From positions 372,001-436,000 of the forward strand of contig NZ_PDOD01000003.1 in assembly GCF_003226325.1 (NCBI RefSeq): a DNA stretch of 64,000 nucleotides. Direction: 5' to 3'. Made by a program: the position numbers and the translations under genes. This stretch comes from Salipaludibacillus keqinensis. GTDB taxonomy: Bacteria; Bacillota; Bacilli; Bacillales; Salisediminibacteriaceae. The notes beneath the pieces were generated by a model that did no database searches, was not told the DNA's origin, and saw nothing but the letters and a program-made list of their open reading frames with translations. This document shows, piece after piece, positions 52,188 to 59,420 of the stretch (the stretch's first letter is position 1; each line of letters begins with the position of its first letter).

Positions 52188-53066
52188 ATGAGAGTGACGC
52201 AATCAATGATCGCTAACAGCTCCTTGCAACATTTAAGTAACAGCTATGGTCAGCTCAAAAACTATCAAGATCAGCTTTCTACTGGAAAGAAAATTTCCCG
52301 CGCTTCTCAAGACCCGGTTATTGCCATGAACGGAATGCGCTACCGGACACAAGTGGCGGAAACGTCTCAGTTCAAACGAAACATTTCGGAAGTGTACAAC
52401 TGGATGGACACAGCTGACTCAGCGCTAGATAAGACAACGAGCACGTTGCATCGACTTCGTGAACTGACTGTGCAAGCGTCCAATGATACTTATGAATCAA
52501 CACAACGGGCCAACATCGCAAAAGAAGTCCAGCAGCTGAAAGAGCATTTGGAATCTTTAGGGAATACTCAGGCAAACAATAAATACATCTTTAATGGAAC
52601 GAATACAACGAACAAACCGATTGATTTGGAAGCGGGACAGTTTTCCACGAACGGACAAAACGTGGAAATTGAATTGTTAAAAGGCGTGAAAGTTCCGGTG
52701 AACATCACGCCTAATAACGTTTTTTCTGAAGGGTTATTCGCTGATGTTCAAGCCCTTGAAGACATGTTGAAAGACCCGAACACAACCGCTCAAGAATTGT
52801 CAGGCATGCTCGATACATTAGATGTTCATATTAACAACTCCGTCGACGAGCGGGCTGAACTTGGGGCGCGTATGAACCGCGTGGAAATGATCGATGATCG
52901 CATTCAGGAACAAGAAGTGATTTCGAAGCGAATCATGTCTGACAATGAAGATGCGGACATGGAGAAAGTAATTACGGCTCTTATGTCTCAAGAAAACGTT
53001 CACCGGGCAGCACTTTCATCGAGCTCGCGGATCATTCAACCGACCTTGATGGATTTCTTAAGATAA
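52188..53066 (+). CDS. flgL: Flagellar hook-associated protein FlgL
   Basis: 292-aa flagellin-like junction protein: MRVTQSMIANSSLQHLSNSY start, LSTGKKISRASQDPVIAM, and a C-terminal coiled segment. It lies 46 nt after flgK in the same operon. Confidence 0.96.
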   Translation: MRVTQSMIANSSLQHLSNSYGQLKNYQDQLSTGKKISRASQDPVIAMNGMRYRTQVAETSQFKRNISEVYNWMDTADSALDKTTSTLHRLRELTVQASNDTYESTQRANIAKEVQQLKEHLESLGNTQANNKYIFNGTNTTNKPIDLEAGQFSTNGQNVEIELLKGVKVPVNITPNNVFSEGLFADVQALEDMLKDPNTTAQELSGMLDTLDVHINNSVDERAELGARMNRVEMIDDRIQEQEVISKRIMSDNEDADMEKVITALMSQENVHRAALSSSSRIIQPTLMDFLR

Positions 53067-53094
53067 ACAATTAGCACTATAAGGAGGCCATGTG

Positions 53095-53673
53095 ATGGAT
53101 TTAGCTCGAATAAACATCTCGACCACCCAAGCTCAAACCGGGATCCAAAGTCAGCGGCCTCCCATGAGTATTCACCAACCACAGGCCGACATGCATATTG
53201 ATCAGGAATTTGGCAGTATACGGATTAGCACAACTGCGTCACAACTGTTTATTGACCAGACGGAAGCCTTTGCTGACGCTGATCTTAAGGGGCCGTTGCG
53301 TCGAAGTGACGAATTCGCTGCCCGTTCGATGCAAAATGTGATGCAGTATATCGCCAAGACGACCCAGCAAGGCGACCAAATGAAAAAAATTGAACACGGC
53401 ACGAATGCGATCGCCTCGATTGCGAAACAAAACGGAGAACGTCCCACGAAACAGATCAATTATGGCACCGTCCCTGAACATATGGGGAAAGTGTCGATTG
53501 ACTATCGCCCGTCGGACATTTCCATTCAAGCTGATCGCAGCGAGCCTACCATTCGTGTTCATAAGAACGACCCGCAGATCCATATTCCCCGGTGGGAGTC
53601 TAACGTGTACTTGCAACAGAAAAATCATATCGACTTCTCCGTAAGTGGAGGGTCGATCAACCGCCAACTGTAA
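53095..53673 (+). CDS. yviE: Flagellar-operon protein YviE (DUF6470)
   Basis: 192-aa protein of unknown function, conserved between flgL and fliW in Bacillus. It has short beta-strand repeats such as ISIQADRSEPTIRVHKNDPQ and IDYRPSDISIQ. AAGGAGG 7 nt before ATG 53095. No signal peptide or membrane segment. Confidence 0.85.
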   Translation: MDLARINISTTQAQTGIQSQRPPMSIHQPQADMHIDQEFGSIRISTTASQLFIDQTEAFADADLKGPLRRSDEFAARSMQNVMQYIAKTTQQGDQMKKIEHGTNAIASIAKQNGERPTKQINYGTVPEHMGKVSIDYRPSDISIQADRSEPTIRVHKNDPQIHIPRWESNVYLQQKNHIDFSVSGGSINRQL

Positions 53674-53700
53674 CATCCGTCGTTTAGCCGGATGTTTTCA
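53672..53700 (+). terminator. Terminator after yviE
   Basis: AACATCCG / CGGATGTT with a 9-nt loop, followed by TTCATTATGCTTTTTT. Confidence 0.75.
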
Positions 53701-53792
53701 TTATGCTTTTTTATATTAATCTGGCTGTGGCCAACATTTGAAAGAATATATTCGTTACAATAAAACAAACAGAAAAAAATGGAGTGATCAGT

Positions 53793-54245
53793 TTGAACAT
53801 CGAAACGAAATACAGTGGTGAAACAGATATCAACGAAAGCAATATCATTCAGTTTGAACAGGGCCTTCCTAGTTTTGAAGAAGAAACGTCCTTTGTCCTT
53901 CTTCCCTTCAGCGAAGAACCTAGCCCCTTCTTCATCCTTCAATCAACGAATACACCGGGACTTGCCTTGGTGGTGATGACCCCGTTCACCTTTTTCCCGG
54001 ACTATCAAGCGAAACTATCTGACCAAACGGTGGAAGCGCTGGACATTGAAGATGAGCAAGAGGTGGCGTTATTTGTCGTCTTGACGTTGAAAGATGCGCT
54101 AGAGGAATCCACAGCGAACCTCCGCGGGCCGATCGTCATGAACAGGGCGAAGAAAAAAGGCAAGCAGATCGTTTTAAATGAATCTAGTTACCATACAAAG
54201 CATTCCCTTGAACCTGTCACAGCTTCTGGAAAGAAGGAGGACTAG
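53793..54245 (+). CDS. fliW: Flagellar assembly factor FliW
   Basis: 150-aa CsrA antagonist that also binds flagellin (partner switch: free flagellin releases or captures FliW). N-terminal NIETKYSGETDINESNIIQF and FEQGLPSFEEETSFVLLPF are typical. TTG 53793 is preferred because GGAGTGAT lies 4 nt upstream and the N-terminus then matches FliW; GTG 53784 overlaps that site. Three bases precede csrA. Confidence 0.92.
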   Translation: MNIETKYSGETDINESNIIQFEQGLPSFEEETSFVLLPFSEEPSPFFILQSTNTPGLALVVMTPFTFFPDYQAKLSDQTVEALDIEDEQEVALFVVLTLKDALEESTANLRGPIVMNRAKKKGKQIVLNESSYHTKHSLEPVTASGKKED

Positions 54246-54248
54246 CCG

Positions 54249-54479
54249 ATGCTCGTACTAACTCGAAAGCTTAATGAATCGATTAAAATTGGCGATGATA
54301 TTGAAATTACCGTCATTGGCGTAGAAGGCGACCAAGTGAAGTTAGGGATCGATGCGCCCCGAAACATCGATATCCACCGAAAAGAAATCTACCTAGCCAT
54401 TCAAGAAGAGAACTCGGAAGCGGCGGGAACGTCCATTGATGTGCTGAAGCAGTTCACAAAATCGATAAAAAAATCATAA
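54249..54479 (+). CDS. csrA: Post-transcriptional regulator CsrA
   Basis: 76-aa RNA-binding dimer: [20 protein letters not shown] and the conserved [19 protein letters not shown]. It should repress hag translation by binding GGA motifs in the hag leader (see 56665-56700). Cotranscribed with fliW. Confidence 0.97.
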   Translation: MLVLTRKLNESIKIGDDIEITVIGVEGDQVKLGIDAPRNIDIHRKEIYLAIQEENSEAAGTSIDVLKQFTKSIKKS

Positions 54480-54624
54480 GTCCCCAGCATGAAGTTTCCA
54501 TCTTTATGAGGCTTTTCAACTGTATGAATTATACTCATATAGTTCCATTCTTGTGTTGAATTCCTTATACAGGAAAAGATTCTCTCGTTTGGCCATATTG
54601 AACAACAATAGTCTCATAGATATT

Positions 54625-54645
54625 ACGACAATCGAATCTTGTCGT
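54625..54645. promoter_or_regulatory. Inverted repeat before the first atypical LuxR gene
   Basis: Perfect 7-bp palindrome ACGACAA - TCGAATC - TTGTCGT, 55 nt before the gene. A TATAAT at 54650-54655 lies 4 nt downstream with no good -35, so the palindrome occupies the -35 region, as expected for an activator or repressor site. Confidence 0.5.
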
Positions 54646-54699
54646 TTTATATAATACTAGTTATTCTTAAGGGTAGAGATTAATGAAAGGGGATCCATC

Positions 54700-55404
54700 A
54701 TGCACTCAATGTACTCTCCACAAGATACAGCGATTACCGAAAAGGTCCTCTTTATCGATTATGATCAATGCCTGTCGGATGAAAACGTCGAAACACTTAC
54801 ATCCATTTCCAGTGACAAGGAAGTCATCATCGAAAAGAGTTTCCCAACAGACCTGGATAAGATCCGATACGTCTTCTTTTTGATCGACGACTTCCACATC
54901 GATTCGTTCAACTGGCTCGAATCCATGCTAGCGGAAGTAAAGGACCGAAATACATACAGAATGATCATGACAAAGGCGGCACCTACGCGATCATTGTTTC
55001 AATTCTTTGCTCAGGAATTAAGTGGAATCGTTTCCCTAGACTATTTCCTTCAGCAAAGCGACCGCGTCTTGGAAACGCTAGACGAATACGGCGTCTTTCT
55101 CGAACAGTCGCTCCACTGCGACCTGGTCACCGAGCTCCATCGCAAAAAATTAAAAGACCGGCCAATCAAACGTCTAGTCCTAAGAACAGAAGACGTACAA
55201 TACATACTCACGGAAAACGAAAAGAAAGTTCTGCAAAACATCTTGGACGGCCACAACAACCGAAAAATCGCCGAAATCATGTTCCTGGCCCCCTCCACCA
55301 TCAGCACCGTCATCAGCCACCTCCTAAAAAAACTCGGCGCCAACGACCGCACCGACGCTATGGTGCAAATTATACGACGGGGTTGGGTTGATGCGGTGAG
55401 GTAG
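54700..55404 (+). CDS. Atypical DegU-like LuxR-family regulator (paralogue 1)
   Basis: 234 aa. The C-terminal LuxR helix-turn-helix (about 171-232, LTENEKKVLQNILDGHNNRK and APSTISTVISHLLKKL) is close to that of DegU. The N-terminal 120 residues have receiver-like strand pattern but are degenerate: KVLFIDYDQCL replaces the usual acidic pair region, FFLIDDFHID sits near the phosphoacceptor strand, and the conserved Lys segment (LLKEM in DegU) reads SLDYF. It is therefore probably not phosphorylated in the normal way. It lies between csrA and hag. ATG 54700 is 7 nt after AAAGGGG. A control role in motility is inferred. Confidence 0.75.
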   Translation: MHSMYSPQDTAITEKVLFIDYDQCLSDENVETLTSISSDKEVIIEKSFPTDLDKIRYVFFLIDDFHIDSFNWLESMLAEVKDRNTYRMIMTKAAPTRSLFQFFAQELSGIVSLDYFLQQSDRVLETLDEYGVFLEQSLHCDLVTELHRKKLKDRPIKRLVLRTEDVQYILTENEKKVLQNILDGHNNRKIAEIMFLAPSTISTVISHLLKKLGANDRTDAMVQIIRRGWVDAVR

Positions 55405-55433
55405 GGATATTTGATCCCTGTATAGAACAATTG

Positions 55434-55470
55434 CAGCACCTACGTTTTTAGCGTGGGTGTTTTGTTTTGT
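55434..55470 (+). terminator. Terminator of LuxR paralogue 1
   Basis: GCACCTACG pairs with CGTGGGTGT using G-U pairs, followed by TTTTGTTTTG. Confidence 0.7.
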
Positions 55471-55662
55471 CTACGTTAATTTCTTTCCTGATCTATAAAA
55501 TTTAAAGTTAAAAATATTTCTAGATCAAAAGTCTATTTCCGTCACCTACAAAACCCAAATAAGAACAAGTACCATCCTATTAATCGATAAATAAACCTAT
55601 AATTCGACAATAATATACAAATATTGAATGGTTCCTGTGAACATTGTCATATAACTAAGTCT

Positions 55663-55697
55663 ATGTTAAATTTCACTATATTACTATTATTTAACAT
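55663..55697. promoter_or_regulatory. Inverted repeat before the second LuxR gene
   Basis: Perfect 9-bp arms ATGTTAAAT and ATTTAACAT separated by 17 nt, ending 21 nt before the start of paralogue 2. It could be an operator or an RNA hairpin that masks the weak ribosome-binding site. Confidence 0.45.
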
Positions 55698-55718
55698 GGA
55701 AAATCAGGCGGTGTTTTA

Positions 55719-56399
55719 ATGCTCGGTAATAAAGTATCAGTTGGTAGGATTGTGGTTTATGATAATGGGAAAGTCATTGAAAATGACTTCCTACATCAGT
55801 TTTCTAAAGATGAAAATATCGTTCATGTCACAAAGCAGGAATATATATTTGGGACAGTAGATGACAGTGATATATTATTTTTTGTTGCAGTTGATGAAAA
55901 CATCCATTCTATAGATGACATTATTAAAATCAAAGAAAAGAAAGACTGCAAAGTACTCCTCGTAAATAACGAAGACATTTCTCCATCCTTTCTGTCATTT
56001 TTACATTTGCCGATAGATGGGTTAATATCACTATCTTTTCTTAGAAAAAATCTACCTTTTGTGATAGATACGATTCGTTCCAATAAGATTGTTTTAGATC
56101 CTATGCTTCATCGAAGCTTAATTCTTGAGATTGAGAGAAAGAAAACGAATAAACGCCCAATAAAAAAATTAGTACTGGAAAAGGATAAAGTCGAAGAAAT
56201 TTTAAAAGAAAGTGAACAAAACGTCCTCCAACTCCTATTAGATGGCTACAACAATCAAAAGATAGCAGATGAATTGTATTTTTCAACTTCCTCAGTAAGT
56301 ACAACTATTAGTCATCTATTGAAGAAGTTGCAAGTTCGAGACCGAACTGATGCTACCGTTACGGCTATTCGTAGAGGCTGGGTTGAGGCAGTTAGGTAG
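55719..56399 (+). CDS. Atypical DegU-like LuxR-family regulator (paralogue 2)
   Basis: 226 aa. The C-terminal LuxR domain (about 165-225: ESEQNVLQLLLDGYNNQKIA, STSSVSTTISHLLKKL, RRGWVEAVR) is very similar to paralogue 1. The N-terminal half is receiver-sized but lacks a clear phosphorylation site; the region matching DegU LLKEM reads SLSFL. Its weak GGCGGTG site before ATG 55719 may limit translation. It sits directly before the hag transcription unit. Base composition is more AT-rich than paralogue 1, which may mean independent origin. Confidence 0.75.
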   Translation: MLGNKVSVGRIVVYDNGKVIENDFLHQFSKDENIVHVTKQEYIFGTVDDSDILFFVAVDENIHSIDDIIKIKEKKDCKVLLVNNEDISPSFLSFLHLPIDGLISLSFLRKNLPFVIDTIRSNKIVLDPMLHRSLILEIERKKTNKRPIKKLVLEKDKVEEILKESEQNVLQLLLDGYNNQKIADELYFSTSSVSTTISHLLKKLQVRDRTDATVTAIRRGWVEAVR

Positions 56400-56402
56400 A
56401 AT

Positions 56403-56447
56403 AACAAAGACAGCAGAACCCTTCTCGTAGGTGCTGCTGTCTTTGTT
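56403..56447 (+). terminator. Terminator of LuxR paralogue 2
   Basis: Perfect 14-bp stem from AACAAAGACAGCAG to CTGCTGTCTTTGTT with a 17-nt loop. Confidence 0.85.
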
Positions 56448-56567
56448 GTCGAGGTTGTATCATAAATTATCGTTTTCATATTGTTGTATTAATCTTTAAA
56501 CTGTGAAGACAAGCTAGTACTTGGATGAGTGATGCAGGTACTAGCGAAACTTTTTTAAAAAAAGTGT

Positions 56568-56594
56568 TAAACAATTTACGACATTGACCGATAA
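56568..56594 (+). promoter_or_regulatory. Sigma-D promoter of hag
   Basis: TAAA (56568-56571), 15-nt spacer, ACCGATAA (56587-56594). It gives a leader of about 107 nt before the flagellin start. Confidence 0.75.
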
Positions 56595-56656
56595 TAGAAT
56601 TGTACGGTGATAAAGGAAGCGGCGGCCGACGCTTTTCTTAGCCACCAAAACAAGAA

Positions 56657-56700
56657 CTTCCACTCACAAGGATGTGAACAGGAAGCAAACTCAAGGAGGA
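56657..56700 (+). promoter_or_regulatory. CsrA-binding leader of hag
   Basis: CTTCC (56657-56661) and GGAAG (56681-56685) enclose a second stem CACA/TGTG whose loop is AGGA (56669-56672). The loop sequence CACAAGGATGTG is close to the CsrA consensus ACARGGAUGU. A second GGA motif overlaps the ribosome-binding site AAGGAGGA (56693-56700). Two sites, one at the SD, are the B. subtilis hag arrangement. Confidence 0.65.
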
Positions 56701-56708
56701 ATTTTATT

Positions 56709-57527
56709 ATGATTATCAACAACAATATTCCAGCAATGAACACACACCGTCAAATGGGAATCAACCAAAATGCAATGCAGTCTTCAATGGAAAAGCTATC
56801 TTCAGGTATGCGTATTAACCGTGCTGGAGACGATGCAGCTGGTTTAGCAATCTCCGAAAAAATGCGTGCACAGATCAACGGTTTAGACCAAGCTAGCCGT
56901 AACGCACAAGATGGTATTTCTTTAATTCAAACTGCAGAGGGTGCATTGGACGAAACTCATAGTATCCTTCAACGTATGCGTGAACTTTCAGTGCAGTCTG
57001 CAAATGATACTAACACTAATGATGACCGTGAAGAACTTCAGAAAGAAGTAGCTCAACTTGTTTCTGAAATTGATCGTATTTCCGCTAATACTGAGTTTAA
57101 TACTCAATCTCTATTAGATGGAACTTTTGAAGATAAAGAAATTCATATTGGTGCAAATGATGGACAAACATTAACTATAGCTTTTAATGACATGTCAACA
57201 GGAGCAGAGGGATTAAATATTGCCGATTTAGATATCAGTGATCAAGAAGGTGCTGATACGGCGATAGCTTCACTTGATGATGCTATTAAAGCTGTCTCTG
57301 CTGAAAGGTCTGAAATGGGTGCTTGGCAAAATCGTCTTGAGCACACAATCTCTAACTTAGATAACGCTTCTGAGAATCTTTCTGCTGCGGAATCTCGTAT
57401 CCGTGACGTTGATATGGCTTCGGAAATGATGGAAATGACTCGTGCAAACATCCTTTCTCAAGCTTCTCAGTCTATGCTAGCTCAGGCAAATCAGGCTCCT
57501 CAGTCAGTTTTACAACTACTAGGATAA
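56709..57527 (+). CDS. hag: Flagellin (filament subunit)
   Basis: 272-aa flagellin. The N-terminal coiled domain MIINNNIPAMNTHRQMGINQ, SSGMRINRAGDDAAGLAIS and QDGISLIQTAEGALDET is canonical. A short variable middle follows, then the C-terminal SRIRDVDMASEMMEMTRANI and AQANQAPQSVLQLLG end. The start ATG 56709 has AAGGAGG and the hag leader; a longer frame from 56607 would read the leader. Translation ends at 57527, but a group I intron core follows directly (57540-57830), and a second copy of the last 14 codons lies at 57854-57898. Spliced and unspliced messages could therefore both encode a 272-aa flagellin. No fliD or fliS follows. Confidence 0.95.
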   Translation: MIINNNIPAMNTHRQMGINQNAMQSSMEKLSSGMRINRAGDDAAGLAISEKMRAQINGLDQASRNAQDGISLIQTAEGALDETHSILQRMRELSVQSANDTNTNDDREELQKEVAQLVSEIDRISANTEFNTQSLLDGTFEDKEIHIGANDGQTLTIAFNDMSTGAEGLNIADLDISDQEGADTAIASLDDAIKAVSAERSEMGAWQNRLEHTISNLDNASENLSAAESRIRDVDMASEMMEMTRANILSQASQSMLAQANQAPQSVLQLLG

Positions 57528-57853
57528 TGATTTAACAGGGCGTCTTACTTGGTAACGAGTAAGAGGACCACTGGGTGAATTGCTGGAACTTCCTAAAGCT
57601 TTGTCAACCACAGCGGAGTTGGAAACGACAAACGTCATGGTTTGAAAATGACAAGGATACATGGATAATCAGCAGCCAAGCTCCTTTCTCGAAAGAGTGG
57701 AGAAGGTTCAACGACTAGGATAGACCACCTAAAGCAAAAGCTATGGTGATGAAATCCGTAGGACAGCAAACGCTGTTCGAAGTGCCCAGCCCCTATGAAT
57801 GAATAGGGTGAAGATATAGTCTAACCAATGATTCGAAAGACATTGAGGCAGTG
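57483..57853 (+). ncRNA. Group I intron (core) at the end of the flagellin gene
   Basis: Conserved group I core elements appear in order. These are P2 hairpin CTTACT/AGTAAG (57544-57563), P3 strand GGGTG (57573), P element AATTGCTGGAAC (57578-57589), Q element AATCAGCAGCCAAGC (57667-57681), and P6 stem-loop ending GGAG. Then come R element GTTCAACGACTA (57706-57717) with P7 strand GACTA, and S element AAGATATAGTC (57811-57821) with P7 partner TAGTC. The 3-prime P9-like hairpin is AATG...CATT. The ends are inferred from the reading frame: 5-prime site after the T at 57482, 3-prime site after G 57853. P1 is poor, so it may be inactive. There is no homing endonuclease gene. Confidence 0.75.
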
Positions 57854-57898
57854 CAAGCCAACCAACAACCACAAGCAGTTCTACAACTACTTGGTTAA
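57854..57898 (+). CDS. hag: Alternative 3-prime exon: duplicate flagellin C-terminus
   Basis: Fifteen codons ending in TAA encode QANQQPQAVLQLLG, a canonical flagellin tail in frame with the codon ending at 57482 if the intron is removed. They differ from the tail encoded before the intron (QANQAPQSVLQLLG) at two residues but at many synonymous positions. This is either the true second exon or a relic. Confidence 0.65.
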   Translation, partial: QANQQPQAVLQLLG

Positions 57899-57914
57899 TA
57901 TTTACGAACAACTT

Positions 57915-57950
57915 AGAGGCTCTAGTTATTATGCTAGAGTCTCTTTCTTT
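57915..57950 (+). terminator. Terminator of the flagellin unit
   Basis: AGAGGCTCTAG pairs with CTAGAGTCTCT around an 8-nt loop, followed by TTCTTTTC. It lies after the second exon, so the intron is transcribed. Confidence 0.88.
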
Positions 57951-57976
57951 TCATAATAGAAAAAGGGGGTGAGTTG

Positions 57977-58129
57977 ATGGGGATACCTGGGTTTACTAAA
58001 TGTATCAAGTGTGGTCAAAAAGCGGAACTAGTAAAGCAAACAGCAATTATTGCTGGATTATACAAATGTACAAATAAAGCTTGTGATTATTTCATTAAGC
58101 CATTTCAGAAATTATTCAGAGATGAGTAA
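57977..58129 (+). CDS. Small zinc-ribbon-like protein
   Basis: 50 aa, beginning MGIPGFTKCIKCGQKAELVK; Cys-X2-Cys near residue 9 and Cys-X4-Cys at CTNKACD suggest a single zinc site. AAAGGGGG lies just upstream of ATG 57977. I do not recognise the family. It is the first gene after the flagellin unit. Confidence 0.55.
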   Translation: MGIPGFTKCIKCGQKAELVKQTAIIAGLYKCTNKACDYFIKPFQKLFRDE

Positions 58130-58250
58130 TTCTAATTTAAATTTTTATTTAGAGTTGAGGTGCCTGGTGATCACTACCTAATTTTTGTAATATTATATCG
58201 AAAGCATTCAAGTACACAGTTTTGATGCATACATAGAATGCAGTAATCAT

Positions 58251-58633
58251 ATGAAGAAGCATCTTGATGTCATGAAGCAGAGTTTGAAACTGTCAGTGAC
58301 GGTATTAGAAGTATTAACACATGTACAGAAGCAACTTAATGAAACAAAGTACCCTGATGCAATGCAGTTGATGCCTTATGTAGAAGGGGGGTGGCATCGA
58401 TTGAGAATTCAGTCGGTCCTGTTTTTGAGGACATGGACGCTACAGAATCAGTAAAAGTATATACTAATAATGTACGTGAAAGTTTAGAGAGATTGATAAC
58501 ATCCCTTAAAAGTCATTCCTACGGCACTTTCCAAGAGATCCTTCAGTTTACACTCATTTCAAACGTAAATAAAATGAGATTTGAAATGGAAAGGTTGTCG
58601 GACTATATCTCATCTCTTAACACCTTTAATTGA
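58251..58633 (+). pseudogene. Small helical protein interrupted by a frameshift at a G6 tract
   Basis: Two open frames overlap at GAAGGGGGGTGG (G6, 58386-58391). The first reads MKKHLDVMKQSLKLSVTVLE to PYVEGG, then runs off frame. The second continues VASIENSVGPVFEDMDATES to YISSLNTFN. One extra G would join them into a 127-aa protein. Either a real pseudogene, a slippage-controlled switch, or a sequencing error. The helical, charged composition resembles small flagellar chaperones, but no family was recognised. Confidence 0.5.
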
Positions 58634-58646
58634 TAGGAGTTAAGAG

Positions 58647-58750
58647 ATGGATATTGCATCACTGTTGATGCCGATTAGTCAAGCAGAATTATAAAACAGG
58701 CTTTTGTTTCAATGATGGAAAAAGTTAGAGGGCTTGCAAGGAGTAAATAG
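58647..58750 (+). pseudogene. Broken YjfB-family putative motility protein
   Basis: The start MDIASLLMPISQAEL resembles the N-terminus of YjfB-family small motility proteins (MDI-A-L pattern). TAA follows after 15 codons. In another frame the sequence continues QAFVSMMEKVRGLARSK to TAG at 58748-58750, consistent with a frameshift. Confidence 0.45.
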
Positions 58751-59420
58751 AAGCTCGGGATAGTATTGACTTCAATCCTCAAATATCTTCAACTTCAATT
58801 TTAATTACTTATTCCATTAAAATATCCATTTATCCTATTTATAATTTCTTCTAAAGTTAAAAATTCGTCACAAAGTATTGGGTAGTTTAATGAATATTTT
58901 AAGTGAAACAATTCTAATACATAGATATTAGATTCTTTTAGTTACGTGAACTTCCATAAGTTTAGTCATCCTTGTTCCCCCTTTTCTTTGTATTAATTAT
59001 ATCTAAGTTCTAAACTCAAGTGAAATACAATTAATTTAATTCTGATTAGATTTAAGGAAGAATTTATCTTCTTTATTCAAGAAACCTATCACTATTCTTC
59101 TAATTAAACAGCAATATTAATACATACGCTGATATAAGCTCATATTCATAAATTGGACTTAAATAATTCCAATGTTTCTTGTGTATTGCTCGGGACAAGT
59201 AATGATAGAAATTTAGTGTGTACCTCCATCGTTGAATATGTGCGAAGTTAAATAAAATGAAATAAATATAAGGTCGATATTTACGCAAAAATAAATGAGT
59301 ATAGGGGAGAAGCGCTTTAAGCTAATAAAGCTAAAGCATTGTCTAAAGATCTACAATTAAAATTTCCTGAAATGAGACTTTTCGTGAAACAACCATTAAA
59401 GACTATAACATGAGATTTGT
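58751..59420. other. AT-rich region with decayed coding remnants
   Basis: No intact gene. Near 59320-59412 a frame reads AKALSKDLQLKFPEMRLFVK then stops, which looks like the end of a lost gene. A minus-strand frame at 59100-59288 is Tyr/Ile-rich and not convincing. The base composition is clearly more AT-rich than the flanking backbone. Confidence 0.4.

Larger units (their letters stand above)
55405..55718. promoter_or_regulatory. Intergenic region between the two LuxR paralogues
   Basis: 314 bp, very AT-rich. It has a terminator hairpin near 55434-55470 (GCACCTACG / CGTGGGTGT type, then TTTTGTTTTG) and a palindrome at 55663-55697. No gene is seen. Confidence 0.45.

Noticed and set aside
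56607-56708. N-terminal extension of flagellin
   Set aside because: The 34 extra codons are the hag leader containing the CsrA hairpin and the ribosome-binding site; all flagellins begin at the MIINNN-type start.
57483-57853. Homing-endonuclease-bearing mobile intron
   Set aside because: No LAGLIDADG, HNH or GIY-YIG open frame of useful length is present in the intron or the P8-P9 loops.
59100-59288. 62-codon minus-strand ORF
   Set aside because: Low-complexity Tyr/Ile/Leu composition in an AT-rich decayed region, weak start and no recognised domain.
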